A stretch of 64,000 nucleotides of DNA from Capronia americana (Eukaryota; Ascomycota; Eurotiomycetes; Chaetothyriales; Herpotrichiellaceae). Position 1 is the first letter of the stretch, and every line of letters starts with the position of its first letter. Under the pieces are notes generated by a model. That model was not told where the DNA came from. It made no database searches and saw only the letters and a program-made list of their open reading frames with translations. This document shows positions 10,992 to 20,918 of the stretch, one piece after another. A program made the translations under genes and the position numbers. The stretch is from contig JADWQD010000011.1 in assembly GCA_016110215.1 (NCBI GenBank), positions 806,001-870,000 on the forward strand, in the 5' to 3' direction.

Positions 10992-11836
10992 CCGGGAGGA
11001 GGGAGTGTCGACGAGTTGCGGAGACGGTACAGTCCCGCTCATTGCTGGAGGCTGAGAGAACCATCTCGTCTACGGAGGGTGTATGTCGACCACATGTAAC
11101 CGGGCGGAGAGTCTGCGAGGCAAAAGCGCAGACCCTTGAACGCATTTCGTATCTAACTAGCGTACTCGTACATGTACTTATCAAGGGGGGCTCGGGGGAT
11201 ATGCAGTCTCGTCACTCGTCCGGTGGAGGCCCGATTGCTTCCTCGCATTCCCATTGCAGGGCCGTGGGCTGCGAAGCTGTATGCATATGATATACGTCCT
11301 GTATGTATCGGTGCCGCACCGTGGGCTACACCGCCCCCAACTGACGGAGCTGTTGCTGTAGGTACTCTAAGAAACGCATTCTTTAACTGGCATGCCGAAC
11401 AAGGTAGGCGCTAGGGCCCCCCTAGCCAGTAGCCTCTGCCCCCGAAGCGAGCCTGAATGGAGGCTATTATTTAATCCACCGTGCTACTTGAAAAGTCAGG
11501 CCGTCGAACCCCAGCAATGGAACGGCTCACGGCCCTGGACGATGACAAGACGGCGTGTCGGCTAAAGCGAATTGAGTTGCGCCGCAAAATTCGTTTCCTT
11601 CTTCGGAATCTCCGCCCGTTGGTTCGTTTTCCCACATCTTTGCACCACCTCTCAATCTCACGGGAATGAGAATAGACGCATAGCACCCAGGTCGATGGAC
11701 GCGTGTACCATGATGACACGTCAAACCTCTCTCCTTGTCATACTCTGTGTTCCTGCGGTGGTTGCAACACGGCGGCAGCACGACATTGGTATAACCTCGC
11801 CTGGCCCTTAATCGTCTTGATCACCACGTATTCCGA
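10992..11836. other. intergenic, nothing recognised
   Basis: Short frames on both strands, none with a domain. This is the upstream region of the DUF3468 gene that starts at 11837. Confidence 0.4.
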
Positions 11837-13714
11837 ATGTCCCAAACTCACACCGTTGGTGTGGCTCCGACCATGGCGTCTGGTGGACATACCGATTTTA
11901 TCTTCGTGGAGGTCAAAGCGGAGGACAAAGAAGGGTCTGTTTCCCGCGGAAGCAAGATCTCGCACGCCCTGAGGCGCCATCACCGCGAGGTAAGACGAGA
12001 ACGCGCGAAGAAGCACCAGGCATTGCGCGAACCCGCGCGCCCGATCAAGGCTAATAGGGATGATCTATCATCTCGAGAACGTGCATCTTCAGCATTGGAT
12101 ATTCTCCTGGAGCCACCCTCTGGAGGCCTCAGCCTGCATGTGCAGAAGGACAACGAAGACGGACGAGATTCTGGGCTTGACGTCCTGCGATCGGTGGCCC
12201 TGACGGCAGCCCTTGGCCAAGGTCGGCTTGATCCGTTCAACGTGTACCCGACCGGAAATGTTTGTCTGTACGTGCATGAGGTCGTGGATCACGGTAAGCA
12301 AGCCACCTCTTGATATCCTCCCACCAATCTTACCCACTATCACAATGCCGTGGACTCTGTCAACCCGGGTGCCGGCTGACTTCTGAACGACGCAGCTGTG
12401 AATCACACCTGGCCCGGCGTCTCGCCATTCAGCCAGCTGTCGTCGAATCCGGTGAGACGGGCCTGGCTGGGTTGCGCCATGGCCAATCCCGTGGCATTCT
12501 ATTCCTTCGTCTTTGCCGCTGGGCTTCATCATGCGTATGAGCACGGCTGGGACAGCATCCCGACCAGGAATTACGACCTGCTGTTCTCTTACAAGACTAA
12601 AGCGATCAGCCTGATCAACGAGGAACTTCACAAGATCGACGTGGACATTTCCGACGCCCTCCTGGTCTCCATCCTGATCCTGGCTACGCATGGCCCACGA
12701 ACCACGAACCCCGGGAGGGTCTCGCCACGGCAGCACCCGGTATCCCCTTTGGCTGAGACGCAGAACTTCGACTTCTACGGCAGCCTGCGGTTCGACGGAT
12801 TCCATATGGACGCGCTTCGGCTCCTGATAGACCGTCGAGGAGGTCTACAGACCCTCGAGCTGTACAGTCTCGCCGAGACGATCGCACTGTAAGTTTTACA
12901 TTGCCGTCGTCCTCCACCGATGCATCTGAACTCTCTCTCTCTCTCCACTGACGAGCTCCTCGCACAACCAACTGACTCCGTGACCAACAATCAAAACAGA
13001 GGCGAAATTTTCGGTGCAAGCAATCACTTCAGTCGGCCCCGATTTCCTGAATCGTTTTCCTGCCCGACGAGTATCCTCCCCGCCATTCCAGACCCCATGC
13101 CCGCCGAATTCTTCGCGTCGCTGCAAAACGGCATCATATTCGCAGCCATGCTGCCCGTCCTGCACGACATGTGCGCCATATGCCGCGCACTCGACGGTCT
13201 GGAGCACGAGAAGCCAGGCTCGGCCCTGCTCAGCGACGTCATCCGAACCAGGAACACCGTACAGCATCGGCTCCTGTCACTCCCGCGCCGCGAGTTCGTC
13301 CTCGTGCCGGACCACGCCATCTACGAAGCCTGTCGCCTGGCGGCCCTGATCTTCAGCGACATGGTCATCTTCCCTCTTCCGGCGGCCAAGAACGTGGGAC
13401 CCCGCCTCGCGGCCATGTTACGACAGACGCTGGAGAGACTGTCTGGCCCGGCCCCGAACCACGACACGGACACGGACGGAGAAATGGACCACGCGCCCGT
13501 GCTTCTGTGGGTCGTCATGCTGGGAGCGATTGCCGGGGCGAACACCAAGGGTCTTCGAGACTGGTACTGTACGATGCTGCACCGGTATGCCGTCTTGCTT
13601 GGCGTGACTGCGTGGTCGGACGTGCGAGTGCTGCTCCAGAAACATCTGTGGTGGGACCATGTTTGCGATCCGCCAGCCCGGCAGATCTGGGCCGAAGTGA
13701 TTGGCCGGGATTGA
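11837..13714 (+). CDS. DUF3468 / fungal-specific transcription-factor-like protein without zinc cluster
   Basis: Three exons: 11837-12293, 12396-12888 and 13000-13714, giving 1,665 nt and 554 aa. Introns begin GTAAGC and GTAAGT; the first ends after CTGAC..CGCAG. The N-terminus (DFIFVEVKAEDKEG, then RGSKISHALRRHHREVRRER) matches the opening of the DUF3468 / Fungal_trans_2-like family, in which a short FVFV-type strand precedes a basic helix. The rest is helical, with FYSFVFAAGLHHAYEHGWD and DALLVSILILATHGP as the family's middle region. No Cys6 zinc cluster precedes it, so it may regulate by protein contact, or DNA binding may have been lost. An internal ATG at 11873 is an alternative start. 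The stop codon at 13712-13714 falls inside a 24-bp tandem repeat that continues downstream. Confidence 0.75.
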
Positions 13715-13848
13715 TGTATACCGACTGGCGTGGATTATTATATAACGACTGGCCGGGACTGATGTATACTGACTACTCGGGACTGATATATACCGACCAG
13801 CTGGGCCAGTTATATACCGAGTGGCTTGAAATGATGTATACTATATAG
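13684..13848 (+). repeat. 24-bp tandem repeat overlapping the DUF3468 stop codon, coding for octapeptides in another frame
   Basis: From 13708 six consecutive units of 24 bp can be laid out (the last truncated to 21 bp by TAG at 13846-13848). Translated in the frame of 13708 they read GLMYTDWR, GLLYNDWP, GLMYTDYS, GLIYTDQL, GQLYTEWL, EMMYTI. One weaker unit at 13684-13707 (DLGRSDWP) lies within the end of the DUF3468 CDS in an overlapping frame. Core DNA is TATATACCGACTGG-like. The CDS stop TGA (13712-13714) is itself made by the first full unit. Confidence 0.85.
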
Positions 13849-14412
13849 GCACAGTACTACGTAAGAGGCTGAATAGCATCGTGAGTGCGTTCACAGACCA
13901 TTGAAAAGGTCGATTCGATCATCCTACCTTAGTCAGTGAAGTGAATTACAGAGTAGAGTACGTCTGCATAGCGCTCTACGCAGCGAGTAATGTAATGTAC
14001 AAACAACTATCGCGCGGCAGTATACTCTACATCACGTAGGTACCTTAGTTAACCATCCGTGAAATATTAGGTTAGGTTGGGAAAGGTTGGCAGCTTTCTG
14101 GAAGCTTGAAAGGAACGGGAGTGCCGCCGCTCGTACACAGTACAGTAACTTGTCGTGCTTGTATCAAGTCGGTGCTGAGGTTTCATTTGACGATTCCAAG
14201 GGTACCTACCAGGTACATAGGTAGGTATACTGAGTACAGTATTATTGTTCAGCGCGATATTAGCTATTGCCCTCTCATACTATTCTGTACAGGTACTGAC
14301 TGATTGATTCCTCGCTCGGCTCCGCTCGGCTCTGCACGTTATTTTATTGCCCTACCATACTATGTACAGCCACTGACTGACTGATCGCCTCCCTCCGGCT
14401 CAGCGTTGCACT
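13849..14412. other. AT-rich intergenic stretch with an imperfect ~80-bp tandem duplication
   Basis: No gene. Two similar blocks begin ATTGCCCTCTCATACTATTC (14264) and ATTGCCCTACCATACTATGT (14345); both continue with GTACAG..ACTGACTGA and a CTCGGCT/CTCCGGCT segment, so the second copy ends at the 3' flank of the alpha/beta hydrolase. Short GGTACC/GTAC-rich steps (14200-14240) also recur. Confidence 0.6.
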
Positions 14413-15393
14413 TCAGAGGCCATTCTTCTTCAGGAAAGCCAGCACGATGCTCGCCTGCTGTGCCAAATTGGTCTCTAGCAGAAAGTGGCCGGCGTCCAAC
14501 AGGACGACCTCGGCGTCGGGCAGATCCCGCTTGTACGCTTGCGCGCCCGGGGGGACGAAGATGACGTCGTTCTTCCCCCACGCGGCCAGCATTTTGGGTT
14601 GCTCCTGTCTGAAGTAGGCCTGCCATGACGGGTAGAGGGGCACGTTGGAGCGATAGTCGGTCAGCAGGTCGATCTGAATGTCTCGGTTGCCCGTTTGTTC
14701 GTTGATGAGCGAGTAGTCGAGCCAGTAGGCCTCGGGCTCGATCAGCCAGGGTTTCGCGCTGCCCGTCGTGTACTGCGATTGGATGCCCGGGAGGCTGAGG
14801 ACCGTGCTGTTGACGGGATTTGCCGCCGTCTGGAACTCGGCCGGGGTGGTCGCGTTCCACAGCGGATAGACGACCGGCGGCCAGAAGGACTGTCCGAAGC
14901 CCTCGACGTAGGCGTTGGCGTTTTGCGAGATGAAGGCCAGGATGGACTTCGGTCGTTGGATGGCCAAGCGGTAGCCGACGGGCCCGCCGTAGTCGTGCAT
15001 GTAAGGAATGAACGAAGTGATGTTTTTGGCGTCGAGGAAGGCAGCAACCGTGTCCGTGAGGGTCGTGAAGGTGTACGTGAAGTTCAGCGAGGGGGGCACG
15101 GTCGTGAATCCAAAGCCGGGGTAGTCGGGTGCCACGACATGGTAGCCATGTCCTGCCAGGATGGGGATGAAGTTTCGGAACTGGTGAGACGAGGAGGGGA
15201 AGCCGTGCAAGAGCAGGAGTGTGGTTCCGTTGGGGGGGCCGGCTTCCCGATAGAAGACATCAATGCCGTTGGCAAGGGTGATGTTGCCCACTGTGTAAGG
15301 CAGACCCAATGAGGAGGATGTGGTCGCTTGAGCAATTGCCAAGGCGAAGAGAGCAAGAAAGTCGACGATCCACGAGATCCTGTTTTTCAACAT
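14413..15393 (-). CDS. secreted alpha/beta hydrolase, haloalkane dehalogenase / epoxide hydrolase-like
   Basis: Single exon, 326 aa, ATG at 15393. The frame is open to 15735 but only from TTG; starting at 15393 puts a signal peptide at residues 1-~22 (MLKNRISWIVDFLALFALA). Fold landmarks are in order: oxyanion loop LLLLHGFPSSSHQF, second-strand VVAPDYPGFGF, nucleophile elbow MHDYGGPVGYRLA in which Asp replaces Ser as in epoxide hydrolases and dehalogenases, acid-region AWGKNDVIFVPPGAQAY, and catalytic His in LDAGHFLLETN. Several N-glycosylation sequons (NGT, NFT, NIT, NAT, NST) support secretion. Such proteins hydrolyse epoxides, halides or esters; the substrate is unknown. No intron is needed. 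The stop lies close to a tandem duplication in the 3' flank. Confidence 0.88.
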   Translation of the reverse strand: MLKNRISWIVDFLALFALAIAQATTSSSLGLPYTVGNITLANGIDVFYREAGPPNGTTLLLLHGFPSSSHQFRNFIPILAGHGYHVVAPDYPGFGFTTVPPSLNFTYTFTTLTDTVAAFLDAKNITSFIPYMHDYGGPVGYRLAIQRPKSILAFISQNANAYVEGFGQSFWPPVVYPLWNATTPAEFQTAANPVNSTVLSLPGIQSQYTTGSAKPWLIEPEAYWLDYSLINEQTGNRDIQIDLLTDYRSNVPLYPSWQAYFRQEQPKMLAAWGKNDVIFVPPGAQAYKRDLPDAEVVLLDAGHFLLETNLAQQASIVLAFLKKNGL

Positions 15394-17286
15394 GGTCGAA
15401 TATGTTTGCGAACTAGTGAATGTTAGTGAGTCTTGTGAAGCTCTTGCGAAGTTGGGGGGAATATTGGGGAGGCAGTCTGTACACATATATAGGATTCTCT
15501 TCTGATGCTGTGCCACGATGATGCCTTCTCGGACATGTCGAGGTGATGATTCATGTTCGAAGCTACTGCTGTGTTCGTGGGTTGACTCCGACGTCTTCAG
15601 GACCCATTGGGGTGGCTGTGGAAACAAATGGCAGTCGGTCGTGGAAGATGCTGTTGGCCATCTGTACGTTGCTGATTCGTGATGCCAGCAAGTCGTCCCT
15701 CGTTCTCCATGCTGCGGTCGTTTCCAATCCCTCAATTGGTGGCTGAGACACTACACTCCCCAATGCAGAAGGTTTTCAGCACTTGATGTGGAAGGGACAT
15801 GGTCCCGAAGTGTTCACCTGCCCATCGCATCGCGAGCCTCGTTTGCTGACAGAAAAGCCGTGGGAATCCACCTCATGGCATGCAGAATGGCTAGTGCTGC
15901 GTCGTGACTCAGCCGATTGGTACCGCCAGCGCTAATATGAGCCTGTGCGCGGAAGAATGAAGGCTCGCGGTGGAGGACGGTGAGGGTCAAGGTGAGAGGA
16001 GCTGCTCCAGGCAAGGATCTAGAACACAGGCCTCAGTATTGCACAGCAAGCACCAAGTGGAGCAGTCGAGAGCAAAGCTACTCACCCACATCCTACCGCA
16101 GCTGCAAAGAATTGGCGGCAATGTTCACTGGAACAATCAATCGGTTGCTGTTTGTGGGATACGGGAAACGCCAAGGAAGAGCCGCCCGTCAGGCTAGCAA
16201 GGGTTGGAATGCCTGCAAGAGGCATCGCTTGATCCTGGCAGAATACGTCGTCATTGTACGCACGAAAAGAGAACGAGGCCATGTTGTGCAGCTGTGATGC
16301 AGAAGCAGCCAAAAGTGTGGAATGATCAGTATTGAGATATCCTAGATCAATCAGTTGAGGAACCTTCTTGGCCAACAATCACATTCTCTCCACGATCAAC
16401 AATCAATCTTCGACAACCGCTGGTCCACTTGGCTCAGTCTACAATGACGAGGCTGTCAAAGCCAAGGTTGACCATCGCGGCCCATGAGGATGCCGTGGAA
16501 GAGAGCAGCTAGGTGACCGTCATCGTCGCCTTCATCAGCCTCGGCTTGCTGAACTCCTCGATGCTCCTCACGGCCTTGACCACAACTGTCCACCGGCTTT
16601 GTTGCGATCCAACACGCTTCCAGAGGACGAAATGCCAGGGCTTATTGCTCCAGTCTGCGACTATGGGATTCATGGAATCTATCGATACGGTCCTCAGCAC
16701 AGCCACCAGGATGGTCTCACAAGGTCCGAACTCATCCGTCATCTTTGTGGCAGCCGTAATGGATGGATACAACAAAAGTTCAACGGCCTTCTTGCATCTG
16801 CTTGTCTCCGAACCATCTTTCAGATTGCCGTATGAAGGCTTGCTGCCTATCGTATCTGTTCATTGTAGACATGCGGCCAGCCCTTCAACGCCATCCGCGG
16901 TGGACAAAGAGAATGTCTCAAGATAACCGAGAGCGGGCTGAAGTTTCTTCCCGTCATCTTTGTCGCCTTGGGAATGTTTGTCCCCTGCTCTGGTACACAC
17001 TCCACACTTCGCTTGGTACATGTTTGAGACGGGGAAAGGCATTGTTTGAGATGTGGGATACGAAAGCAAACAATCCCGATGAGGGTCAGAATCCCCATTG
17101 TCTGGCTTCCCCAGCAGCATCCGGCGAACTGTTTAAAGAGACCGCGAGGTATCACATTCCTGAAATATCGGTTGAAGACTTCATCACACGCACAAACACC
17201 CAGCTCAAGCTGAGCATTCAACTCCACCAGCTGGAATACGATATTTTCCCTTCCTTCTGTCCCACGAGAGACCCTCCTCCGCCGTC
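15394..17286. other. long intergenic stretch, ambiguous coding signal at 16.5-17.25 kb
   Basis: Between the hydrolase and the zinc-finger gene no gene could be fixed. Minus-strand frames at 16509-16775 and 16847-17227 contain protein-like runs (CCWGSQTMGILTLIGIVCF; VGSQQSRWTVVVKAVRSIEE), while the plus strand is also open at 16763-17383. Neither strand gives an ATG-started model with clean splice sites. It could be a decayed or heavily spliced gene, or chance. Confidence 0.35.
15482..15491 (-). promoter_or_regulatory. TATA-like box of the alpha/beta hydrolase gene
   Basis: The minus strand reads CTATATATGTG about 90 bp upstream of the ATG at 15393, a position usual for a fungal TATA element. 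Judged only by sequence and distance. Confidence 0.4.
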
Positions 17287-18065
17287 ATGGCAGCCCAAAT
17301 ACCAGAGTCGCCAAATGAATGCTGGCTGTGTACCCACTCCAACCCTACATATGCCAGTCTCTGCGAAGAGTGTCGTGGAGTGACAATTCATGATCGAGTC
17401 AAAAACGACGACGACGACGCCGCCGCCACGGTCCCGTGGGCAATCGAAACCATCCCACTGGACAGCGATCCGAAGAGCCGACTCGATAGCACGCTCAATG
17501 CAATCAGAAATTTGGACAACCACCACCACGAGAGAGCAGCGGTCAAGATCGGCATTGGAATGGGAGCAGCTCGTCGGCAAGCCATGGACGCTGGAATCGA
17601 GCCGGCCCCCACAGACGGCCAGGGTTGTCCACATCCGGCAGTCATCATTGTCAAGGCTCCCGAAGCCGAGGTGGGATGCGCAAAGGATGAGAAGGAGGGT
17701 GATGAGAAGAAGGGTGATGAGAAGAAGGGTGATGAGAAGAAGGGTGATGAGAAGAAGGGTGACATGGTGACGGGAGGTACGAGAACCCGGTTCAGCTACT
17801 GGGCACGGAATGAGGAAACCGAACGTCTCCATGTGCGAACGTGCGAATGGGGAGACGCAACGAAGGCAACATTCTGGGACCAAGTCAATCGGATTCTGGC
17901 TCTAGACAAGACAAACCCGGTGGGTAAGCTCATTTCCGTCCTTTTTGACCATCAAGCTAACTGTCACTAGGACTGGCGGCAAAGAATCTGAAGGAAACCA
18001 GTCAGTGGGCTTTGACCGACCTGCCACGAGGAATTCGGTTCACGGTATCGTGGCTCGGGGCGTAG
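17287..18065 (+). CDS. RanBP2-like zinc-finger protein with (GDEKK)n repeat
   Basis: Two exons, 17287-17923 and 17971-18065, 243 aa; the 47-nt intron starts GTAAGC and ends CTAACTGTCACTAG, and the spliced frame ends SWLGA. The N-terminus has CWLCTHSNPTYASLCEEC, Cys 12, 15, 26 and 29 with Asn 19, i.e. C-x2-C-x3-N-x6-C-x2-C, the spacing of RanBP2-type fingers (protein, RNA or ubiquitin binding). A charged linker at ~134-160 holds five copies of GDEKK/DEKEG. The C-terminal third (TRFSYWARNEETERLHVRTC, then RILALDKTNPVGLAAKNLKE) looks folded but is unknown to me. No signal peptide or membrane span, so probably cytoplasmic or nuclear. Confidence 0.75.
17686..17760 (+). repeat. 15-bp coding tandem repeat
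   Basis: Five adjacent copies of GATGAGAAGAAGGGT; the first differs by one base (GATGAGAAGGAGGGT), the other four are identical. Period is a multiple of three and lies inside the zinc-finger gene, so copy-number change would keep the frame. Confidence 0.95.
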
Positions 18066-18200
18066 CATCCGGGGTTGCGGGCAACAGGGCGGTCGGGCGG
18101 CGGCCGGGTTTCTAGACATCATCGCAGGACGGTTTCGCAGGGTCTGTAGAAGCACAAGATGTAATTCCATTCGTGTTAGGGCATTCACTGAGATCTCCAA

Positions 18201-19457
18201 TCATTCCCTCTCTTCCTGTGGCTCATCTTCGCTCTTCGACGGCGCCTCGCAAGCCCACGGATCAGGTCTGTTGTACGTAGCACGCAGAGCCTGCATTTCC
18301 TCCGAGTCCGAGTCCAATGCAGATATTTCACAAGAGACTTGGCCTCCCCAATGTGGCATCCTGAAGTTCCCTTTCGCGTCGAGGGTGCACTTGCAGAAAA
18401 GACGCCTGTGCCACCTTGCCTCTCCGCCAGGATGCTCATGGCTCCAGAGATCATAGATTTCCTGTATGTAGTCCAGATTTTGCCTAATGAGCCTCCAGGC
18501 TTTCTTATCGACTTCTGGGTGGAGCTCTTCCCAAACTGGCTTGAATAGCTCAAAGGCATTTGGATCGTCCAGTCGGGCCAGGGCCACCCTCTCCATCCAC
18601 CAGGGATAATATCCGGCACGTTCCCAGTCGATGATGGCTTGAATTTTGCCATCCTTGACAAGGATATTGGTGAGATTGAGATCCGCGTGGGTGAGGACGA
18701 ACGGGCTGCAAGTGGGGAATACCCTCTTGATTTGTTCAATTTTCTCTTCGATGACATCCCGGTCGGTGGTCTTGTAACGACGTGCGATTCCCATACGAAG
18801 GTCTACCCCAAGACCGTCCACCCATTCGTCGACATTATACGGGATCTTGAAACAGTTACCGGGACCGTACGTGAAACAGGCGGCGATGATATAATCGTAG
18901 AGTTGGCTGCCATCAACCTTTTGCGGCCTGGGCGCTGTAAACTGCCGCAATTTTCGTAGGATGTCGGTCATCTGGCGGCTATAGCTGGCTTTCTCCTCCC
19001 AGGAGAGGGTATGCCAGATATGGGCGAGTGCGGTGCCCATCACCCGCGACTCCAAGGTAAAATATATTGGATCGGTCGGTTGACTTAAGCTCCGTACTTC
19101 TTTTGGGATAGGAATATCCAAGCCTGGTTGCTTGTGGAGGAACTTCAGAGTTATGTAGTTGTTGCCGAGGAAGCGATCGTTTGGCTGGTCGCGAAGAATC
19201 CACCGAGTCCCGATCGTCCAAGCCCCATGGTTCCTAGCAGAGTGGATGATCCTGACCCGGGATCCGTAACTACTATGCCCTTCGTTCACAGTGTTCCAAC
19301 CGCAGTTCCAGCAGAGCTCCCTTGGAGGGTCACGCACCCCATACCCAACACAGCCTTTGATGTTGGTGTACTCCAAATTCAGGTGTTTGTATTTTTGGGT
19401 GGGATCGGTATAGTCCATGTCGTCCGGAGCGACATTGAGGGTGTTGCCGCTTATCAT
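18201..19457 (-). CDS. APH-type phosphotransferase / protein-kinase-like protein
   Basis: Single exon of 418 aa from ATG 19457. The kinase-like fold of the APH family is shown by the catalytic loop FVLTHADLNLTNILVKDGK (H-x-D-x4-N) and the metal-binding IIDWERAGYYPWWMER (D-W-E, the DFG counterpart). Before it comes a lobe with ILRDQPNDRFLGNNY and YDYIIAACFTYGPGN. The N-terminal ~90 residues and the acidic tail (APSKSEDEPQEERE) are extra. Fungal genomes carry many such genes of unknown substrate; despite the family name they are not aminoglycoside resistance factors as a rule. It converges on the zinc-finger gene (stops 135 bp apart). Confidence 0.85.
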   Translation of the reverse strand: MISGNTLNVAPDDMDYTDPTQKYKHLNLEYTNIKGCVGYGVRDPPRELCWNCGWNTVNEGHSSYGSRVRIIHSARNHGAWTIGTRWILRDQPNDRFLGNNYITLKFLHKQPGLDIPIPKEVRSLSQPTDPIYFTLESRVMGTALAHIWHTLSWEEKASYSRQMTDILRKLRQFTAPRPQKVDGSQLYDYIIAACFTYGPGNCFKIPYNVDEWVDGLGVDLRMGIARRYKTTDRDVIEEKIEQIKRVFPTCSPFVLTHADLNLTNILVKDGKIQAIIDWERAGYYPWWMERVALARLDDPNAFELFKPVWEELHPEVDKKAWRLIRQNLDYIQEIYDLWSHEHPGGEARWHRRLFCKCTLDAKGNFRMPHWGGQVSCEISALDSDSEEMQALRATYNRPDPWACEAPSKSEDEPQEERE

Positions 19458-20918
19458 GGTGGAATAAATGAAAGAAGTTGTGATGGCTCTGTTTCGTGCA
19501 CTGGAATGCTATCCGATATCGTGTTTCGAGAAGAACACTGAGATTTTCGGGACTTGAGTCGATGCTGAAATAAGGCGATCGTAAACAAAGACCGGAGACG
19601 TCAAGTCCAGGGACAGCGCGAGTTGGTCGGGAACAAAGGCAGCAGCCTGAGTCTGCGATTTGACAAGGAACAAAGACCGACGTCTCCGCGCGCAGTCATG
19701 GCAACGGTGATGGTATGTAGTAGGCGGCTGACTGCAAACGGTCTGTACAGATCTGACTTTGCCATTGTCCAAGGAACTGATTTTTGTCTGCGTGCAAGGA
19801 AGGACAAGGGAGCTGAATGCGGGAGTGTGCGTGTCTCCATGCCGGTCGGGCAGATCTGGTCTTCGAGGAGGTGGTCCGTGCTTGCGGTCACCCTTCCTGG
19901 AACAGGTTCCTTGTTATGCCCATCACCACCATGACGCCAAGTGAGGAGGCCGGGTACTTGTATTCCGTGTTCGTGGGAGTCGGCGATGTGGCTTTCTCGA
20001 CCGTGACTTGTGGCTTGACAAGGAGTGGCCAGAGTCTCAATGTGATGGATACTGTATAATTTATGAGGTGTCGTGATAGTCATGGTAAGGTGAGGCGGGT
20101 GTGAACAAGAAATAAGGCAGCATGTGAGATAGTACCCAGTAAGAGCCCGCTTCAGCCGGACAAACTTGGAGCCGATGCAGTCAGCCCAGCTTCAGATCTC
20201 AATCCTCCGACAGGATGTCGTGCCATTCCTAAACACGTAGCCTACATAACTGCCCCAGCTTACACACGGCGATGAGGCGAGAGTCAACACCTCGAGACCC
20301 ACGGACCAGAATCTGATAGACTTAAGAATGCATCACCTTCCAGAGCGAGACTCTTGTGGGCACACAGATGATATCACCGATCCAGAACCATTGACAGGAG
20401 CCTCATCTGGACACAGTTGAAAGATGTACGGTCTGTTGCGACGTTACAATCGCCTGGGTCCAATCCTTACCGCCATGCCGTCCACGCGATACAGCCATCA
20501 CCTCTACCTCAACCACTGGGCTTCCGTTTTCTGATCGGTCGAGTCCACAAACGTGCGCAAATCACCAGCGAGCTGTCTAGCGGGGTTATCGAGGTCTGGA
20601 ATTGTACGTTTTGGGTAGTGGTTAGGCGCGCTCTCTATGGAGCTCGTCACTCTAGCGACATCGTGACTGCATCTTGCATTCGCACGAGGCCGGTATTATA
20701 AGGAGGACACGCATCTCAGCCATGGAGCCAGAAGAACGCCTCACCAAGACACTCCGGTTGAGTTTCCTGGGGAGCCATCATCACACCAACAGGTCTAAGA
20801 GCTTGAGCGCGATTCATTTCTCGTCACTGGAGTCTTGTCGAGCACAACAAGCTTAAGCCCTATCTGACAACACGTTATCTTGCCAATCAGGACAAACAAT
20901 CGTGCAGCCACGTCCGAA
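19458..20918. other. intergenic, nothing convincing
   Basis: A 160-codon minus-strand frame (20083-19601, ATG-started) is Thr/Pro/His/Arg-rich with no domain and is likely chance. The region should hold the promoters of the divergent APH-like gene (-) and the first SDR gene (+). Confidence 0.4.

Noticed and set aside
13171..13848. 225-codon plus-strand frame overlapping the DUF3468 gene and its repeat
   Set aside because: Within the CDS it is an out-of-frame shadow rich in Arg/His/Pro. Only the repeat part is unusual and is reported separately.
14695..15312. 205-codon plus-strand frame
   Set aside because: Antisense shadow of the alpha/beta hydrolase with biased composition (Val/Arg/Gly).
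18201..19457. Antibiotic-resistance gene (aminoglycoside phosphotransferase)
   Set aside because: Fungal APH-fold proteins form a large, mostly uncharacterised family; nothing here shows aminoglycoside activity.
19601..20083. 160-aa minus-strand ATG frame
   Set aside because: No domain, odd composition, no splice context; treated as chance.
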